A stretch of DNA of 64,000 nt. Origin: an uncultured Ruminiclostridium sp. Its GTDB lineage: Bacteria; Bacillota; Clostridia; Oscillospirales; Ruminococcaceae. The notes under the pieces were generated by a model. The model saw only the letters and a list, made by a program, of their open reading frames with translations, did no database searches and was not told the DNA's origin. Shown piece after piece: positions 7,549 to 16,461 of this stretch; position 1 is the stretch's first letter; the number at the start of each line of letters is the position of its first letter. Made by a program: the position numbers and the translations under genes. The DNA is taken from positions 124,001-188,000 of the forward strand of contig CALXIO010000001.1 of the NCBI GenBank assembly GCA_944388385.1, written 5' to 3'.

Positions 7549-8820
7549 ATGTCTATTTTACTTAAAAACGGCTATATAGTGGATTATGCCAACCGTACAG
7601 AGGGAATAAGGGATATTCTTATTGACAATGGCGTAATTGAAAAGGTGGCGGAAAATATCACCGATAAGGCAGACCGGGTGATTGACTGTACAGGCCTTAC
7701 TGTAATGCCGGGACTTTGCGATATGCACGTTCATTTAAGAGATCCGGGACAGACCCACAAGGAGGATATTTATACCGGCTGTGAAGCGGCGGCGGCAGGC
7801 GGTGTTACAGCGGTAGCCTGTATGCCTAATACCACCCCACCGGTGGACAACCCCGAAACGGTAAAATACATTCTTGAAAAGGCTAAGACAGCAAAGGCGA
7901 GAGTTTATCCCGTGGGATGTATTACAAAGGGACTCAAGGGCGAGGAGCTTTGCGACTATGAGGCTTTAAGAAAGGCAGGCTGTGTGGCGGTAAGCGATGA
8001 CGGCAGACCGGTAAAGTCCACCACCATGATGGCACAGGCCATGGTTAAGGCTCACTATGCGGGACTTAAGGTAATATCCCATTGTGAGGATTTAGAAGTA
8101 ATAGATGGCGGTATTATGAATAAGGGCAAGGTATCAAGGGAGCTTGGCGTAAAGGGTATGAGCAGGCTCAGTGAGGATACAATAACCGCAAGGGAAATAG
8201 CAATAGCACAGGCAAGCGAAATGCCTATTCATATAGCCCATGTTTCTACAAGGGGCAGTATAAATCTTATAAGAAGTGCGGCTCATGAGGGTGTTATGTG
8301 CACCTGCGAAACAGCACCCCATTATTTTACCCTGACTGATGAAAAGCTGAGAGGAAGGGATGCGGATTACAGAATGAATCCCCCTTTAAGAGAGGACAGC
8401 GATGTCAGTGCGGTATTAGCGGCAATAATTGATGGCACAGTTGACTGTATAGTTACCGACCATGCTCCCCATTCAAAGGAGGAAAAGGCGGATTTTGAAA
8501 AGGCTCCCAACGGAGTTGTGGGACTTGAAACCTCCCTTGCGGTAACACTTACAGAGCTTTATCATAAAAAATTCACAAGCCTTATGAATATAGTAAGGCT
8601 TATGTGTGTAAATCCCAGAAAAATACTTGGTATAGAGGGCGGTTCATTATCGGTGGGCGAAGTTGCGGATATAGCAATAGTTGACACCGAAAAGGTATGG
8701 ACAGTTGACCCTGAAAGGCTTCATTCAAAATCGAAAAACACCTGCTTTAAGGGTATGACCCTTAAGGGAAAGGTAAAATATACACTCCTTGGCGGAGAAA
8801 TTGTATTTACAGATGATTGA
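7549..8820 (+). CDS. pyrC: Dihydroorotase
   Basis: PyrC is a zinc amidohydrolase that cyclises carbamoyl-aspartate to dihydroorotate, the third step of UMP synthesis. The 423-residue length fits the class I (type II) enzymes of Gram-positives. Metal-binding and catalytic motifs are visible: DMHVHLRDPGQ (HxH), SHCEDLEV, IAHVSTRGS, CETAPHYFTLTD and VTDHAPHSKEEK. It is the first gene of the pyr operon, preceded by the attenuator-like leader. Aspartate transcarbamylase (pyrB) and pyrE are not in the window. The next gene, pyrF, starts 29 bp after the stop. Confidence 0.96.
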   Translation: MSILLKNGYIVDYANRTEGIRDILIDNGVIEKVAENITDKADRVIDCTGLTVMPGLCDMHVHLRDPGQTHKEDIYTGCEAAAAGGVTAVACMPNTTPPVDNPETVKYILEKAKTAKARVYPVGCITKGLKGEELCDYEALRKAGCVAVSDDGRPVKSTTMMAQAMVKAHYAGLKVISHCEDLEVIDGGIMNKGKVSRELGVKGMSRLSEDTITAREIAIAQASEMPIHIAHVSTRGSINLIRSAAHEGVMCTCETAPHYFTLTDEKLRGRDADYRMNPPLREDSDVSAVLAAIIDGTVDCIVTDHAPHSKEEKADFEKAPNGVVGLETSLAVTLTELYHKKFTSLMNIVRLMCVNPRKILGIEGGSLSVGEVADIAIVDTEKVWTVDPERLHSKSKNTCFKGMTLKGKVKYTLLGGEIVFTDD

Positions 8821-8849
8821 TATATAAAAGGAAAGGTAAGGTAAGAAAA

Positions 8850-9782
8850 ATGGCACTTGACAGACTTATTGAGGCTATTGTTCGCACACAAAATCCCACC
8901 GTTGCAGGTCTTGACCCTAAGCTTGACTATGTACCGGAATATATAAAGGAGAAGGCCTTTAACAAATACGGCGAAACCCTTAAGGGTGCGGCAAAGGCAA
9001 TACTTGAATACAACAAGGGACTTATTGATGCATTGTGCGAGATAGTTCCTGCCATAAAGCCCCAGGCGGCATATTATGAAATGTACGGTACAGCAGGTAT
9101 GAAAACCCTGTACAAGACACAGGAATATGCAAAGAGCAAGGGTATGATAGTTATTACCGACGGCAAGAGAAACGACATAGGTACCACAATGGAGGCCTAT
9201 GCGGCGGCTCACTTAGGCAAGGTTAAGATAGGAAGCGAAGAAATCGCTCCCTTCCCGGGTGATGCCCTTACAGTAAACGGCTATCTGGGCAGTGACGGTA
9301 TAAATCCCCTTATAAAGGTCTGCAAGGAAAATGACAAGGGCATATTCGTACTTGTAAAGACATCAAACCCCTCCAGCGGCGAATTACAGGATTTACTTAT
9401 TGACGGCAAGCCTGTATATGAGCACATGGGGGCTATGTGTGAAAAGTGGGGCGAGGAGTTACCCGGCAAGTACGGTTATTCAGGTGTAGGTGCGGTAGTA
9501 GGCGCTACCTATCCCGAGCAGATAGAAGCCCTTCGCAAGCTGTTGCCCCACACCTTCTTCCTTATCCCGGGCTACGGTGCACAGGGCGGCGGTGCTAAGG
9601 ATATTGCGGCGGCATTTGACGAAAACGGCCTTGGCGGTATAGTAAACAGCTCAAGAGGTATTATGTGCGCATATAAGAAGGAGGGCTGCGACGAGCATTT
9701 CTATGCTGAAGCGGCATTCAGAGAGGCTATGCGTATGAAAGAGGATATAATGGGTTATGTAAAGGAAATTCGCTTACCGTAA
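8850..9782 (+). CDS. pyrF: Orotidine 5'-phosphate decarboxylase (type 2)
   Basis: PyrF decarboxylates OMP to UMP, the last step of the pathway. The 310-residue length and the motif DGKRNDIG (104-111) with flanking TVAGLDPKLDY identify the longer type 2 enzyme. DGKRND holds the Lys/Asp catalytic set. I chose the ATG at 8850, which is preceded by purine-rich GGAAAGGTAAGG. A longer in-frame reading from 8817 would overlap the pyrC stop and adds residues foreign to the family. Confidence 0.95.
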   Translation: MALDRLIEAIVRTQNPTVAGLDPKLDYVPEYIKEKAFNKYGETLKGAAKAILEYNKGLIDALCEIVPAIKPQAAYYEMYGTAGMKTLYKTQEYAKSKGMIVITDGKRNDIGTTMEAYAAAHLGKVKIGSEEIAPFPGDALTVNGYLGSDGINPLIKVCKENDKGIFVLVKTSNPSSGELQDLLIDGKPVYEHMGAMCEKWGEELPGKYGYSGVGAVVGATYPEQIEALRKLLPHTFFLIPGYGAQGGGAKDIAAAFDENGLGGIVNSSRGIMCAYKKEGCDEHFYAEAAFREAMRMKEDIMGYVKEIRLP

Positions 9783-9812
9783 GGTAGGATAAAAGGAAAG
9801 GAATGAAAAAGG

Positions 9813-10922
9813 ATGACTTTAAATTCGGTAAATGCTCCAAAGGCATATCTTATTCTTGCCGACGGAACTGTATTTCAGGGCAAGAGCTTTGGCTGTACCG
9901 GTGAGGTTATCGGCGAGATAGTATTTACTACCGCCATGACAGGTTATGAGGAAACTCTCACCGACCCCAGCTACTGCGGTCAGATAGTAACTCAGACCTT
10001 CCCGCTTATAGGAAACTACGGCGTAAATGATGAGGACTATGAATCAAGGGGAAGTGTGGTAAGCGGATATATTGTCCGTGAATACTGTGAAATTCCCTCC
10101 AACTTCAGATGCGAGGGAGATATAGACAGCTTCCTTAAAAAGCACAATATCATAGGACTTTATGATATAGATACAAGAAAGCTAACAAGAATTATCCGTG
10201 AAACCGGTGTAATGAACGGTATGATAACCCCCACATTACCGGAAGGCTCAGAAATGGATAAGGTACTTGAAAAAATAAAGGCATATACAGTAGGGGAGGT
10301 TGTACCTAAGGTAACAGTTAAAGCCCCCGAGGAATATAAGTCAGAACAGGGCAAGTACCGTGTAGCCCTTATAGACTACGGCTACAAGCACAATATAAGA
10401 AGAGAGCTTGTAAAAAGAGGCTGTGATGTTACTGTATTCCCGGCTCAGGTATCAGCAGAGGAAATAAAGCAGTTTAATCCTGACGGCATTATGCTTTCAA
10501 ACGGCCCCGGAGACCCTCAGGACAATCCTGTATCAATAAATACTCTCCGTGAGCTTATAAAGGAACAGATACCCACCTTCGGAATTTGTCTCGGTCATCA
10601 GCTTTTAGCCCTTGCAAACGGCGCTACAACAATTAAGCTGAAGTACGGTCACAGAGGCGGAAATCAGCCTGTAACCGACCTTACCATAGACCGCACCTTT
10701 ATCACCTCACAAAATCACGGCTATGCGGTGGTAAGTGAAAGCGTACCGGAAAGTGCAGGTAAGGTAAGCCACATAAACGGCAACGACCACACCTGTGAGG
10801 GAGTTATGTATACAAATGCTCCGGCATTTACGGTACAGTTCCACCCGGAGGCCTGCGGCGGACCCCACGATACAGCTTATCTGTTCGATAAATTTATTAG
10901 TCTGATGGAGGAGAATAAGTAA
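9813..10922 (+). CDS. carA: Carbamoyl-phosphate synthase, small (glutaminase) subunit
   Basis: CarA hydrolyses glutamine and channels ammonia to CarB. The 369-residue protein has the N-terminal CPSase small domain (about 10-140, ending GLYDIDTRKLTRIIRETG) and a class I glutamine amidotransferase domain (about 180-365). The latter has SNGPGDP, the nucleophile elbow GICLGHQL with Cys259, and a C-terminal FHPEA His/Glu pair. The stop overlaps the carB start as TAATG. Its position inside the pyr cluster points to pyrimidine rather than arginine supply. Confidence 0.96.
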   Translation: MTLNSVNAPKAYLILADGTVFQGKSFGCTGEVIGEIVFTTAMTGYEETLTDPSYCGQIVTQTFPLIGNYGVNDEDYESRGSVVSGYIVREYCEIPSNFRCEGDIDSFLKKHNIIGLYDIDTRKLTRIIRETGVMNGMITPTLPEGSEMDKVLEKIKAYTVGEVVPKVTVKAPEEYKSEQGKYRVALIDYGYKHNIRRELVKRGCDVTVFPAQVSAEEIKQFNPDGIMLSNGPGDPQDNPVSINTLRELIKEQIPTFGICLGHQLLALANGATTIKLKYGHRGGNQPVTDLTIDRTFITSQNHGYAVVSESVPESAGKVSHINGNDHTCEGVMYTNAPAFTVQFHPEACGGPHDTAYLFDKFISLMEENK

Positions 10923-13900
10923 TGCCCTTAAGAAGTGATATAAAAAAGGTATTGGTTATCGGCTCAGGCCCTATCGTTATCGGACAGGCGGCTGAGTTTG
11001 ACTATGCAGGAACACAGGCCTGCCGTGCTTTAAAGCAGGAGGGTCTTGAGGTAGTGCTTATTAACTCAAACCCTGCTACTATCATGACCGACAAGCACAT
11101 GGCTGATAAAATATATATCGAGCCCCTTACCCTTGATGTAGTAAAGAAGATAATCGAAATAGAAAAGCCGGACAGCATTCTGTCTACCCTTGGGGGACAG
11201 ACAGGTCTGACACTTTCAATGCAGCTGGCTGAGGAGGGATTTCTTGATTCCCACAATGTAAAGCTGCTGGGTGCAAATCCCGAAACCATACATAAGGCAG
11301 AGGACAGACAGGCCTTCAAGGACACTATGGAGGCAATAGGCGAGCCCTGTATTCCTTCAAAGGTAGTAGAAACCGTTGAGGATGCTATGGAGTTTGCAAA
11401 GGTAATTGATTACCCTGTTATTGTCCGTCCTGCATTTACCTTAGGCGGTACCGGCGGCGGTATTGCATATAATGAGGCAGAGCTTCACGAAATTGCCACC
11501 AACGGCCTCAGGCTTTCACCCATTACCCAGGTACTTATTGAAAAATGTATCTCCGGCTGGAAGGAAATTGAGTTTGAGGTTATCCGTGATGCAAAGGGTA
11601 ATGTTATTACCGTCTGCTCAATGGAAAACTTTGACCCGGTAGGCGTACACACAGGCGACAGTATAGTTATTGCCCCTGCTGTAACCCTTGCGGATAAGGA
11701 ATATCAGATGCTTCGTACAGCGGCACTGAATATTATCCAGGCATTAAAGGTTGAGGGCGGCTGTAACTGTCAGTTTGCATTAAAGCCCGACAGCTTTGAA
11801 TATGCGGTAATTGAGGTAAACCCCAGAGTTTCCCGTTCATCAGCCCTTGCATCTAAGGCTACCGGTTATCCCATAGCCAAGGTTGCAACCCGTATAGCAA
11901 TAGGCTATTCCCTTGATGAAATTATAAACCAGGTAACAGGTAAGACCTATGCCTGCTTTGAGCCTGCCCTTGACTATGTGGTAGTAAAGTTCCCCAAGTG
12001 GCCCTTTGATAAGTTTGTATATGCAAAGAAAACCCTCGGCACTCAGATGAAGGCCACCGGTGAAGTAATGGCTATCGGTACCAGCTTTGAAGAGGCTATG
12101 ATGAAGGCGGTGCGTTCCATTGAGCTTGGTATGGACAATATGCGTAAAAAGACCTTTATCACAATGACCGATGATGAGGTAAGAGAAAAGCTCCATGATG
12201 TGGATGTTGACAGATCCTTCTGTGTATTTGAGGCTTTGAGAAGAGGCTTTGATGTAAAGGAAATATGCGACATTACCACCATTGACAAGTGGTTTGTAAG
12301 CAAGCTCAAGAACCTTGCTGACTTAGAGGCATGGCTTGAGGAGGGTGAGCTTACCCAGGAAAAATACGATGCGGCCAAGAAGTACAGCTATCTTGATAAG
12401 ACCATTGAAAGACTTTCCGGTCAGAAGCTGAGTGACAAGGGTATAAAGACTCGTCATGCGGTATATAAGATGGTTGATACCTGTGCGGCTGAGTTCTCCG
12501 CAGAAACACCCTACTTCTACAGCACCTATGATGAAGAAAACGAGGCTGCTGAATTTATCGAACAGCACCCCACAGATAAAAAGAAGGTAATAGTATTCGG
12601 CTCAGGTCCTATCCGTATCGGACAGGGTATCGAATTTGACTACTGCTCAGTACATTGTGTATGGGCACTTAAGGAAATGGGTTATGAGGCTATTATCTGC
12701 AACAACAACCCCGAAACAGTTTCCACCGACTTTGATACCGGTGACAGACTTTACTTTGACCCCCTTACCTTTGAGGATGTGGACTCCCTTATTGCAACAG
12801 AAAAGCCCTACGGCGTAGTTGTACAGTTCGGCGGCCAGACAGCTATCAAGCTAACAAAGCATCTCCAGGAAAGCGGTGTCAGAATTTTAGGTACATCCGC
12901 CCAGAGCATAGATGATGCAGAGGACAGAGAGAAGTTTGATGAGCTTTTGGAAAAGTGCGGTATTCCAAGACCCTCCGGTCATACCGTATTTACTACCGAG
13001 GAGGCACTAAAGGCGGCAAACGAGCTTGGCTATCCTGTGCTGCTTCGTCCCTCATACGTACTTGGCGGACAGAATATGATAATTGCCCATTGTGACAGCG
13101 ATGTTACCGAATATATGACAATCATAACCGCCACAGAGCTTGAAAATCCTGTGCTTATAGATAAATATCTTATGGGTACAGAGGTTGAGGTTGATGCTAT
13201 CTGCGACGGAACTGATTTCCTTATTCCCGGTATTATGGAGCATATCGAACGTGCCGGAGTGCACTCAGGCGACAGTATCTCTGTATACCCTGCACAGACA
13301 CTTTCCGAAAAGATAAAGCAGACAATAGTTACCTATACAGAGCGTCTTGCAAAGGCACTTAATGTAATAGGCCTTGTAAATATCCAGTATGTAGTATACG
13401 ATAATGAGGTATATGTAATTGAGGTAAATCCCCGTTCATCAAGAACTGTTCCCTATATCAGCAAGGTAACAGGTGTTCAGATGGTGGATATTGCCACAAA
13501 GATAATGCTTGGCGAATCCTTAAAGAGCCAGGGCTACGAAAGCGGAATTTACCCCGTAGGCGACTATGTTGCTGTAAAGGTACCCGTATTCAGCTTTGAA
13601 AAGCTCCACGATGTGGATACCCAGTTAGGCCCTGAAATGAAGTCAACAGGTGAGGCACTCGGTATTGCAAGAACCTTTGAGGAGGCACTTTACAAGGGAC
13701 TTATTGCCGCAGGCTTTAAGATGTACAAGTCCGGCGGTGTAATGTTCTCAGTAAAGAACGGTGACAAGCCGGAGATTATCCCCCTTGCGGAAAAGTTTGA
13801 AAAGCTTGGCTTTAAGCTGTATGCCACCAGCGGTACAGCATCCATGCTTAATAAGAATATGATCGCTACTAACTTTACCTATCGTATCCATGAGGGAATG

Positions 13901-14128
13901 GAGCCTAACGTTATCACCCTGCTTGAAAGCGGCGAGATAAACTATGTAATCTCCACCTCAGAAACCGGCAGAAAGCCTGCCCTTGACAGCGTTAAGATCC
14001 GCAGAAAGTCAGTTGAGCGTTCTATTGCCTGCCTTACATCGATAGATACTGCAAATGCTCTTGTAAAGTGTCTTGCTATGGATAAGTCGGTTGATGATCT
14101 TGAAATGGTTGACATTACAAAGATATGA
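10922..14128 (+). CDS. carB: Carbamoyl-phosphate synthase, large subunit
   Basis: CarB makes carbamoyl phosphate from bicarbonate, ammonia and two ATP. The 1068-residue length is normal. It has two homologous ATP-grasp halves (about 1-550 and 551-930), each opened by a SGPI[VR]IGQ motif: VIGSGPIVIGQAAEFDYAG and VFGSGPIRIGQGIEFDYC. Each half holds a VEVNPR or IEVNPR metal-binding segment. The C-terminal MGS-like allosteric domain begins near residue 940 (FKLYATSGTASMLNKN) and is the site where UMP or ornithine acts in relatives. The stop overlaps the next gene by 4 bp (ATGA). Confidence 0.97.
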   Translation: MPLRSDIKKVLVIGSGPIVIGQAAEFDYAGTQACRALKQEGLEVVLINSNPATIMTDKHMADKIYIEPLTLDVVKKIIEIEKPDSILSTLGGQTGLTLSMQLAEEGFLDSHNVKLLGANPETIHKAEDRQAFKDTMEAIGEPCIPSKVVETVEDAMEFAKVIDYPVIVRPAFTLGGTGGGIAYNEAELHEIATNGLRLSPITQVLIEKCISGWKEIEFEVIRDAKGNVITVCSMENFDPVGVHTGDSIVIAPAVTLADKEYQMLRTAALNIIQALKVEGGCNCQFALKPDSFEYAVIEVNPRVSRSSALASKATGYPIAKVATRIAIGYSLDEIINQVTGKTYACFEPALDYVVVKFPKWPFDKFVYAKKTLGTQMKATGEVMAIGTSFEEAMMKAVRSIELGMDNMRKKTFITMTDDEVREKLHDVDVDRSFCVFEALRRGFDVKEICDITTIDKWFVSKLKNLADLEAWLEEGELTQEKYDAAKKYSYLDKTIERLSGQKLSDKGIKTRHAVYKMVDTCAAEFSAETPYFYSTYDEENEAAEFIEQHPTDKKKVIVFGSGPIRIGQGIEFDYCSVHCVWALKEMGYEAIICNNNPETVSTDFDTGDRLYFDPLTFEDVDSLIATEKPYGVVVQFGGQTAIKLTKHLQESGVRILGTSAQSIDDAEDREKFDELLEKCGIPRPSGHTVFTTEEALKAANELGYPVLLRPSYVLGGQNMIIAHCDSDVTEYMTIITATELENPVLIDKYLMGTEVEVDAICDGTDFLIPGIMEHIERAGVHSGDSISVYPAQTLSEKIKQTIVTYTERLAKALNVIGLVNIQYVVYDNEVYVIEVNPRSSRTVPYISKVTGVQMVDIATKIMLGESLKSQGYESGIYPVGDYVAVKVPVFSFEKLHDVDTQLGPEMKSTGEALGIARTFEEALYKGLIAAGFKMYKSGGVMFSVKNGDKPEIIPLAEKFEKLGFKLYATSGTASMLNKNMIATNFTYRIHEGMEPNVITLLESGEINYVISTSETGRKPALDSVKIRRKSVERSIACLTSIDTANALVKCLAMDKSVDDLEMVDITKI

Positions 14129-14649
14129 GAATAGGCAGTCATAAGGTAAAGCTGAATTACGGGATATTAAAGGGAGTCATTGATGTGATAAGCCTTATAA
14201 TATTTGTCAGCATATGGCAGATAACAAGTGCTTTTTTAACACAGATGGTGATTTCCCCGGGTCCTGTACTTAATAATATATTCCCCGACGGAGTGGAAAG
14301 CTGGAGAGTTGCAGTGGGACTTATCCCCATGGCATTGGCGGTAATTGTGCTTGCGGTAAGCATAGTGTATATGTTTATTCCCCATAAGCTGCCGAAAAAA
14401 TATGAGATAACAAAGGAAAATGCCCAGCAGTATTATGATGTTATCATGATAGCAAATTCTGCCATAAGGATACTTTGTTTTCTTGCCATATGGGATTACG
14501 GCTATATAACCCACAGCAATCTTATGTTTGCGGGAATATCCTGGATAAGCGTCCAGGCCATTGTAGATGTATTTCTTTGCGTATGTGTTATTCATTTTGC
14601 AGGAAAATGGATAGAGAAGTTTGCAAGGAAAAAGGAAAAATCCGAATAA
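14125..14649 (+). CDS. Unrecognised multi-pass membrane protein inside the pyr operon
   Basis: I do not recognise this 174-residue protein. It has four hydrophobic segments at about 14-34, 60-86, 110-130 and 135-158, and a charged C-terminus (GKWIEKFARKKEKSE). A periplasmic-side loop SPGPVLNNIFPDGVESW and a polar loop HKLPKKYEITKENAQQYYD connect them. It overlaps carB by 4 bp (ATGA), so it is very likely co-translated, and a terminator-like hairpin follows before pyrK. The position suggests a role tied to pyrimidine supply, or simply chance membership of the operon; nothing in the sequence decides this. Confidence 0.75.
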   Translation: MRIGSHKVKLNYGILKGVIDVISLIIFVSIWQITSAFLTQMVISPGPVLNNIFPDGVESWRVAVGLIPMALAVIVLAVSIVYMFIPHKLPKKYEITKENAQQYYDVIMIANSAIRILCFLAIWDYGYITHSNLMFAGISWISVQAIVDVFLCVCVIHFAGKWIEKFARKKEKSE

Positions 14650-14670
14650 TGCGGCAGGATGCCGATTAAA

Positions 14671-14709
14671 AAGCTGTCGTAGGTAAATACTAACGACAGC
14701 TTATTTTTT
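14671..14709 (+). terminator. Terminator hairpin between the membrane protein and pyrK
   Basis: AAGCTGTCGT (14671-14680) pairs perfectly with ACGACAGCTT (14693-14702) over a 12-nt loop, then ATTTTTTA. It either ends the first part of the operon, with pyrK started separately, or sets a lower level of pyrKD. No good promoter is visible between it and pyrK. Confidence 0.8.
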
Positions 14710-14728
14710 AAAGGAAAGGAAGAAGGTA

Positions 14729-15502
14729 ATGAGCTTTTTTTGTAATTCATATCCTATAATCGAAAAAAAGGCCTTAGCAGGGGATATATATTCCTACACC
14801 CTTCTTTGCCCCGAGGTGGCAAATGAGGCTAAGACCGGCCAGTTTGTACAGGTAAAGGCAGAGGGGTATACATTAAGACGACCCATTTCAATATGCAGTA
14901 TAGATAAGGAAAAGGGCACCATAAGACTTGTATTTGAAATAAGAGGCAAGGGCACAGATAAAATATCACAGCTTAACAAGGGTGACCTTATGGATATAAT
15001 CGCCCCCTTAGGTAACGGCTTTAACTATTCCACCGAAAAGCAAGGCAGAGTAATTGTGGTAGGCGGCGGTATCGGTACACCTCCCATGCTTGATATAGCA
15101 AGGGATTACGGGGAGAGAGCAACGGCTATCTTAGGCTTTCGCAGCTTTGACAGGGTAATTCTTGATAAGGACTATGCAAAGGGCGGCGCTAAGACCATAG
15201 TATGCACGGATGACGGCTCAGTAGGTGTGGCAGGAACTATTGCAAAGCCCTTAGAGGAGGAGCTTTCAAAGGGGGATGTTGCCATGGTATTTGGCTGCGG
15301 TCCTACACCTATGTTAAAGGCTGTTGTGGAATGCTGTAAGGCGGCAGGAGTACCCTCCCAGGTATCTCTTGAACAAAGAATGGGCTGTGGTGTGGGTGCT
15401 TGTGTGGTATGTGCCTGCACAGTAATAAGAGGGGGCAGACAGTATGTACTTCGTGTATGTAAGGACGGCCCTGTATTTAAAGGTGAGGAGGTTGTATTAT
15501 GA
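14729..15502 (+). CDS. pyrK: Dihydroorotate dehydrogenase, electron-transfer subunit
   Basis: PyrK is the FAD and 2Fe-2S subunit that passes electrons from PyrD to NAD+. The 257-residue chain has a ferredoxin-reductase-like FAD domain (about 8-100; RRPISICSID), a nucleotide domain (VVGGGIGTPPML) and a C-terminal cysteine cluster QRMGCGVGACVVCAC plus RVCKDGPVF for the iron-sulfur centre. It overlaps pyrD by 4 bp. The Shine-Dalgarno AAGGAAAGGAAG precedes the ATG. It is a distant paralogue of nfnA encoded further on. Confidence 0.95.
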   Translation: MSFFCNSYPIIEKKALAGDIYSYTLLCPEVANEAKTGQFVQVKAEGYTLRRPISICSIDKEKGTIRLVFEIRGKGTDKISQLNKGDLMDIIAPLGNGFNYSTEKQGRVIVVGGGIGTPPMLDIARDYGERATAILGFRSFDRVILDKDYAKGGAKTIVCTDDGSVGVAGTIAKPLEEELSKGDVAMVFGCGPTPMLKAVVECCKAAGVPSQVSLEQRMGCGVGACVVCACTVIRGGRQYVLRVCKDGPVFKGEEVVL

Positions 15503-16407
15503 GTCTTGAGGTAACCTTATGCGGACAGAAATTTAAAAATCCCATTATAGCGGCAAGCGGTGCATACGGCTTCGGAGATGATTATACCGACCTTTATCCC
15601 GTGTCAGCCTTAGGCGGTGTATCCTGTAAGGGTACTACCTTAAAGCCCAAGGACGGAAATCCCACCCCCAGAATAGCAGAAACCCCCAGCGGTATATTAA
15701 ACTCAGTAGGCCTTCAAAATCCCGGCCTTGACAGATTTATAAGCTACTATCTCCCAAGACTTAAAAAGGAGGACACGGTGGTTATTGCAAATATTGCAGG
15801 TGCTACCGTGGATGATTACAGGGAAGTAGCCACAAGGCTTGACAGCACGGATGTTGATATGATTGAGCTTAATATTTCCTGTCCCAATGTAAAGCAGGGT
15901 GGCGCTACATGGGGTGTTACCTGTACAGGTGCGGCAACAGTTACAAAGGCGGTAAGAGAGGCTACCAAAAAGCCGGTTATAGTAAAGCTCACCCCCAATG
16001 TAACCGACATTACCGAAATTGCAAGGGCAGTTGAGGCTGAGGGCGCAGACTGTGTTTCCCTTATAAATACCCTTCTCGGCATGAGAATTGACATTCGTAC
16101 AAGACGCCCCATACTTAAAAATAACGTGGGGGGACTTTCCGGTCCTGCGGTATTCCCTGTGGCGGTAAGAATGGTATGGCAGGTAAGTAATGCGGTAAAG
16201 ATACCGGTTATCGGCATGGGCGGAATTGCCACAGCAGAGGATGCCATTGAAATGATGATGGCAGGAGCATCCGCAATTCAGATGGGAACAGCCATTTTCG
16301 GTGATCCCTATGCGCCTATAAAGGTAGCACAGGGAATGGAAAAATTCCTTAAGGATAACAATATCGGCAGTATAAACGACATAGTGGGCACAGTAAAGCC
16401 CTGGTAA
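15499..16407 (+). CDS. pyrD: Dihydroorotate dehydrogenase B, catalytic subunit
   Basis: PyrD oxidises dihydroorotate to orotate with FMN; in this class 1B form electrons go through PyrK to NAD+. The 302-residue TIM barrel has the N-terminal NPIIAASGAYGFG, the active-site loop NISCPNVKQGG whose Cys is the class 1 base, and the FMN-phosphate region GMGGIATAEDAIEMMMAGAS. ATGA overlap with pyrK couples their translation. This is the last gene of the pyrimidine cluster, before a bidirectional terminator. Confidence 0.96.
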   Translation: MSLEVTLCGQKFKNPIIAASGAYGFGDDYTDLYPVSALGGVSCKGTTLKPKDGNPTPRIAETPSGILNSVGLQNPGLDRFISYYLPRLKKEDTVVIANIAGATVDDYREVATRLDSTDVDMIELNISCPNVKQGGATWGVTCTGAATVTKAVREATKKPVIVKLTPNVTDITEIARAVEAEGADCVSLINTLLGMRIDIRTRRPILKNNVGGLSGPAVFPVAVRMVWQVSNAVKIPVIGMGGIATAEDAIEMMMAGASAIQMGTAIFGDPYAPIKVAQGMEKFLKDNNIGSINDIVGTVKPW

Positions 16408-16411
16408 ATAA

Positions 16412-16447
16412 ATACACCCCCTGAATTTCTTCAGGGGGCGTATTTTT
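16412..16447. terminator. Bidirectional terminator between pyrD and nfnB
   Basis: ATACACCCCCTGA (16412-16424) pairs with TCAGGGGGCGTAT (16431-16443) with one A-C mismatch and a 6-nt loop; T-rich on the plus side. It separates two convergent operons. Confidence 0.8.
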
Positions 16448-16461
16448 ATTATAGAAGGATA

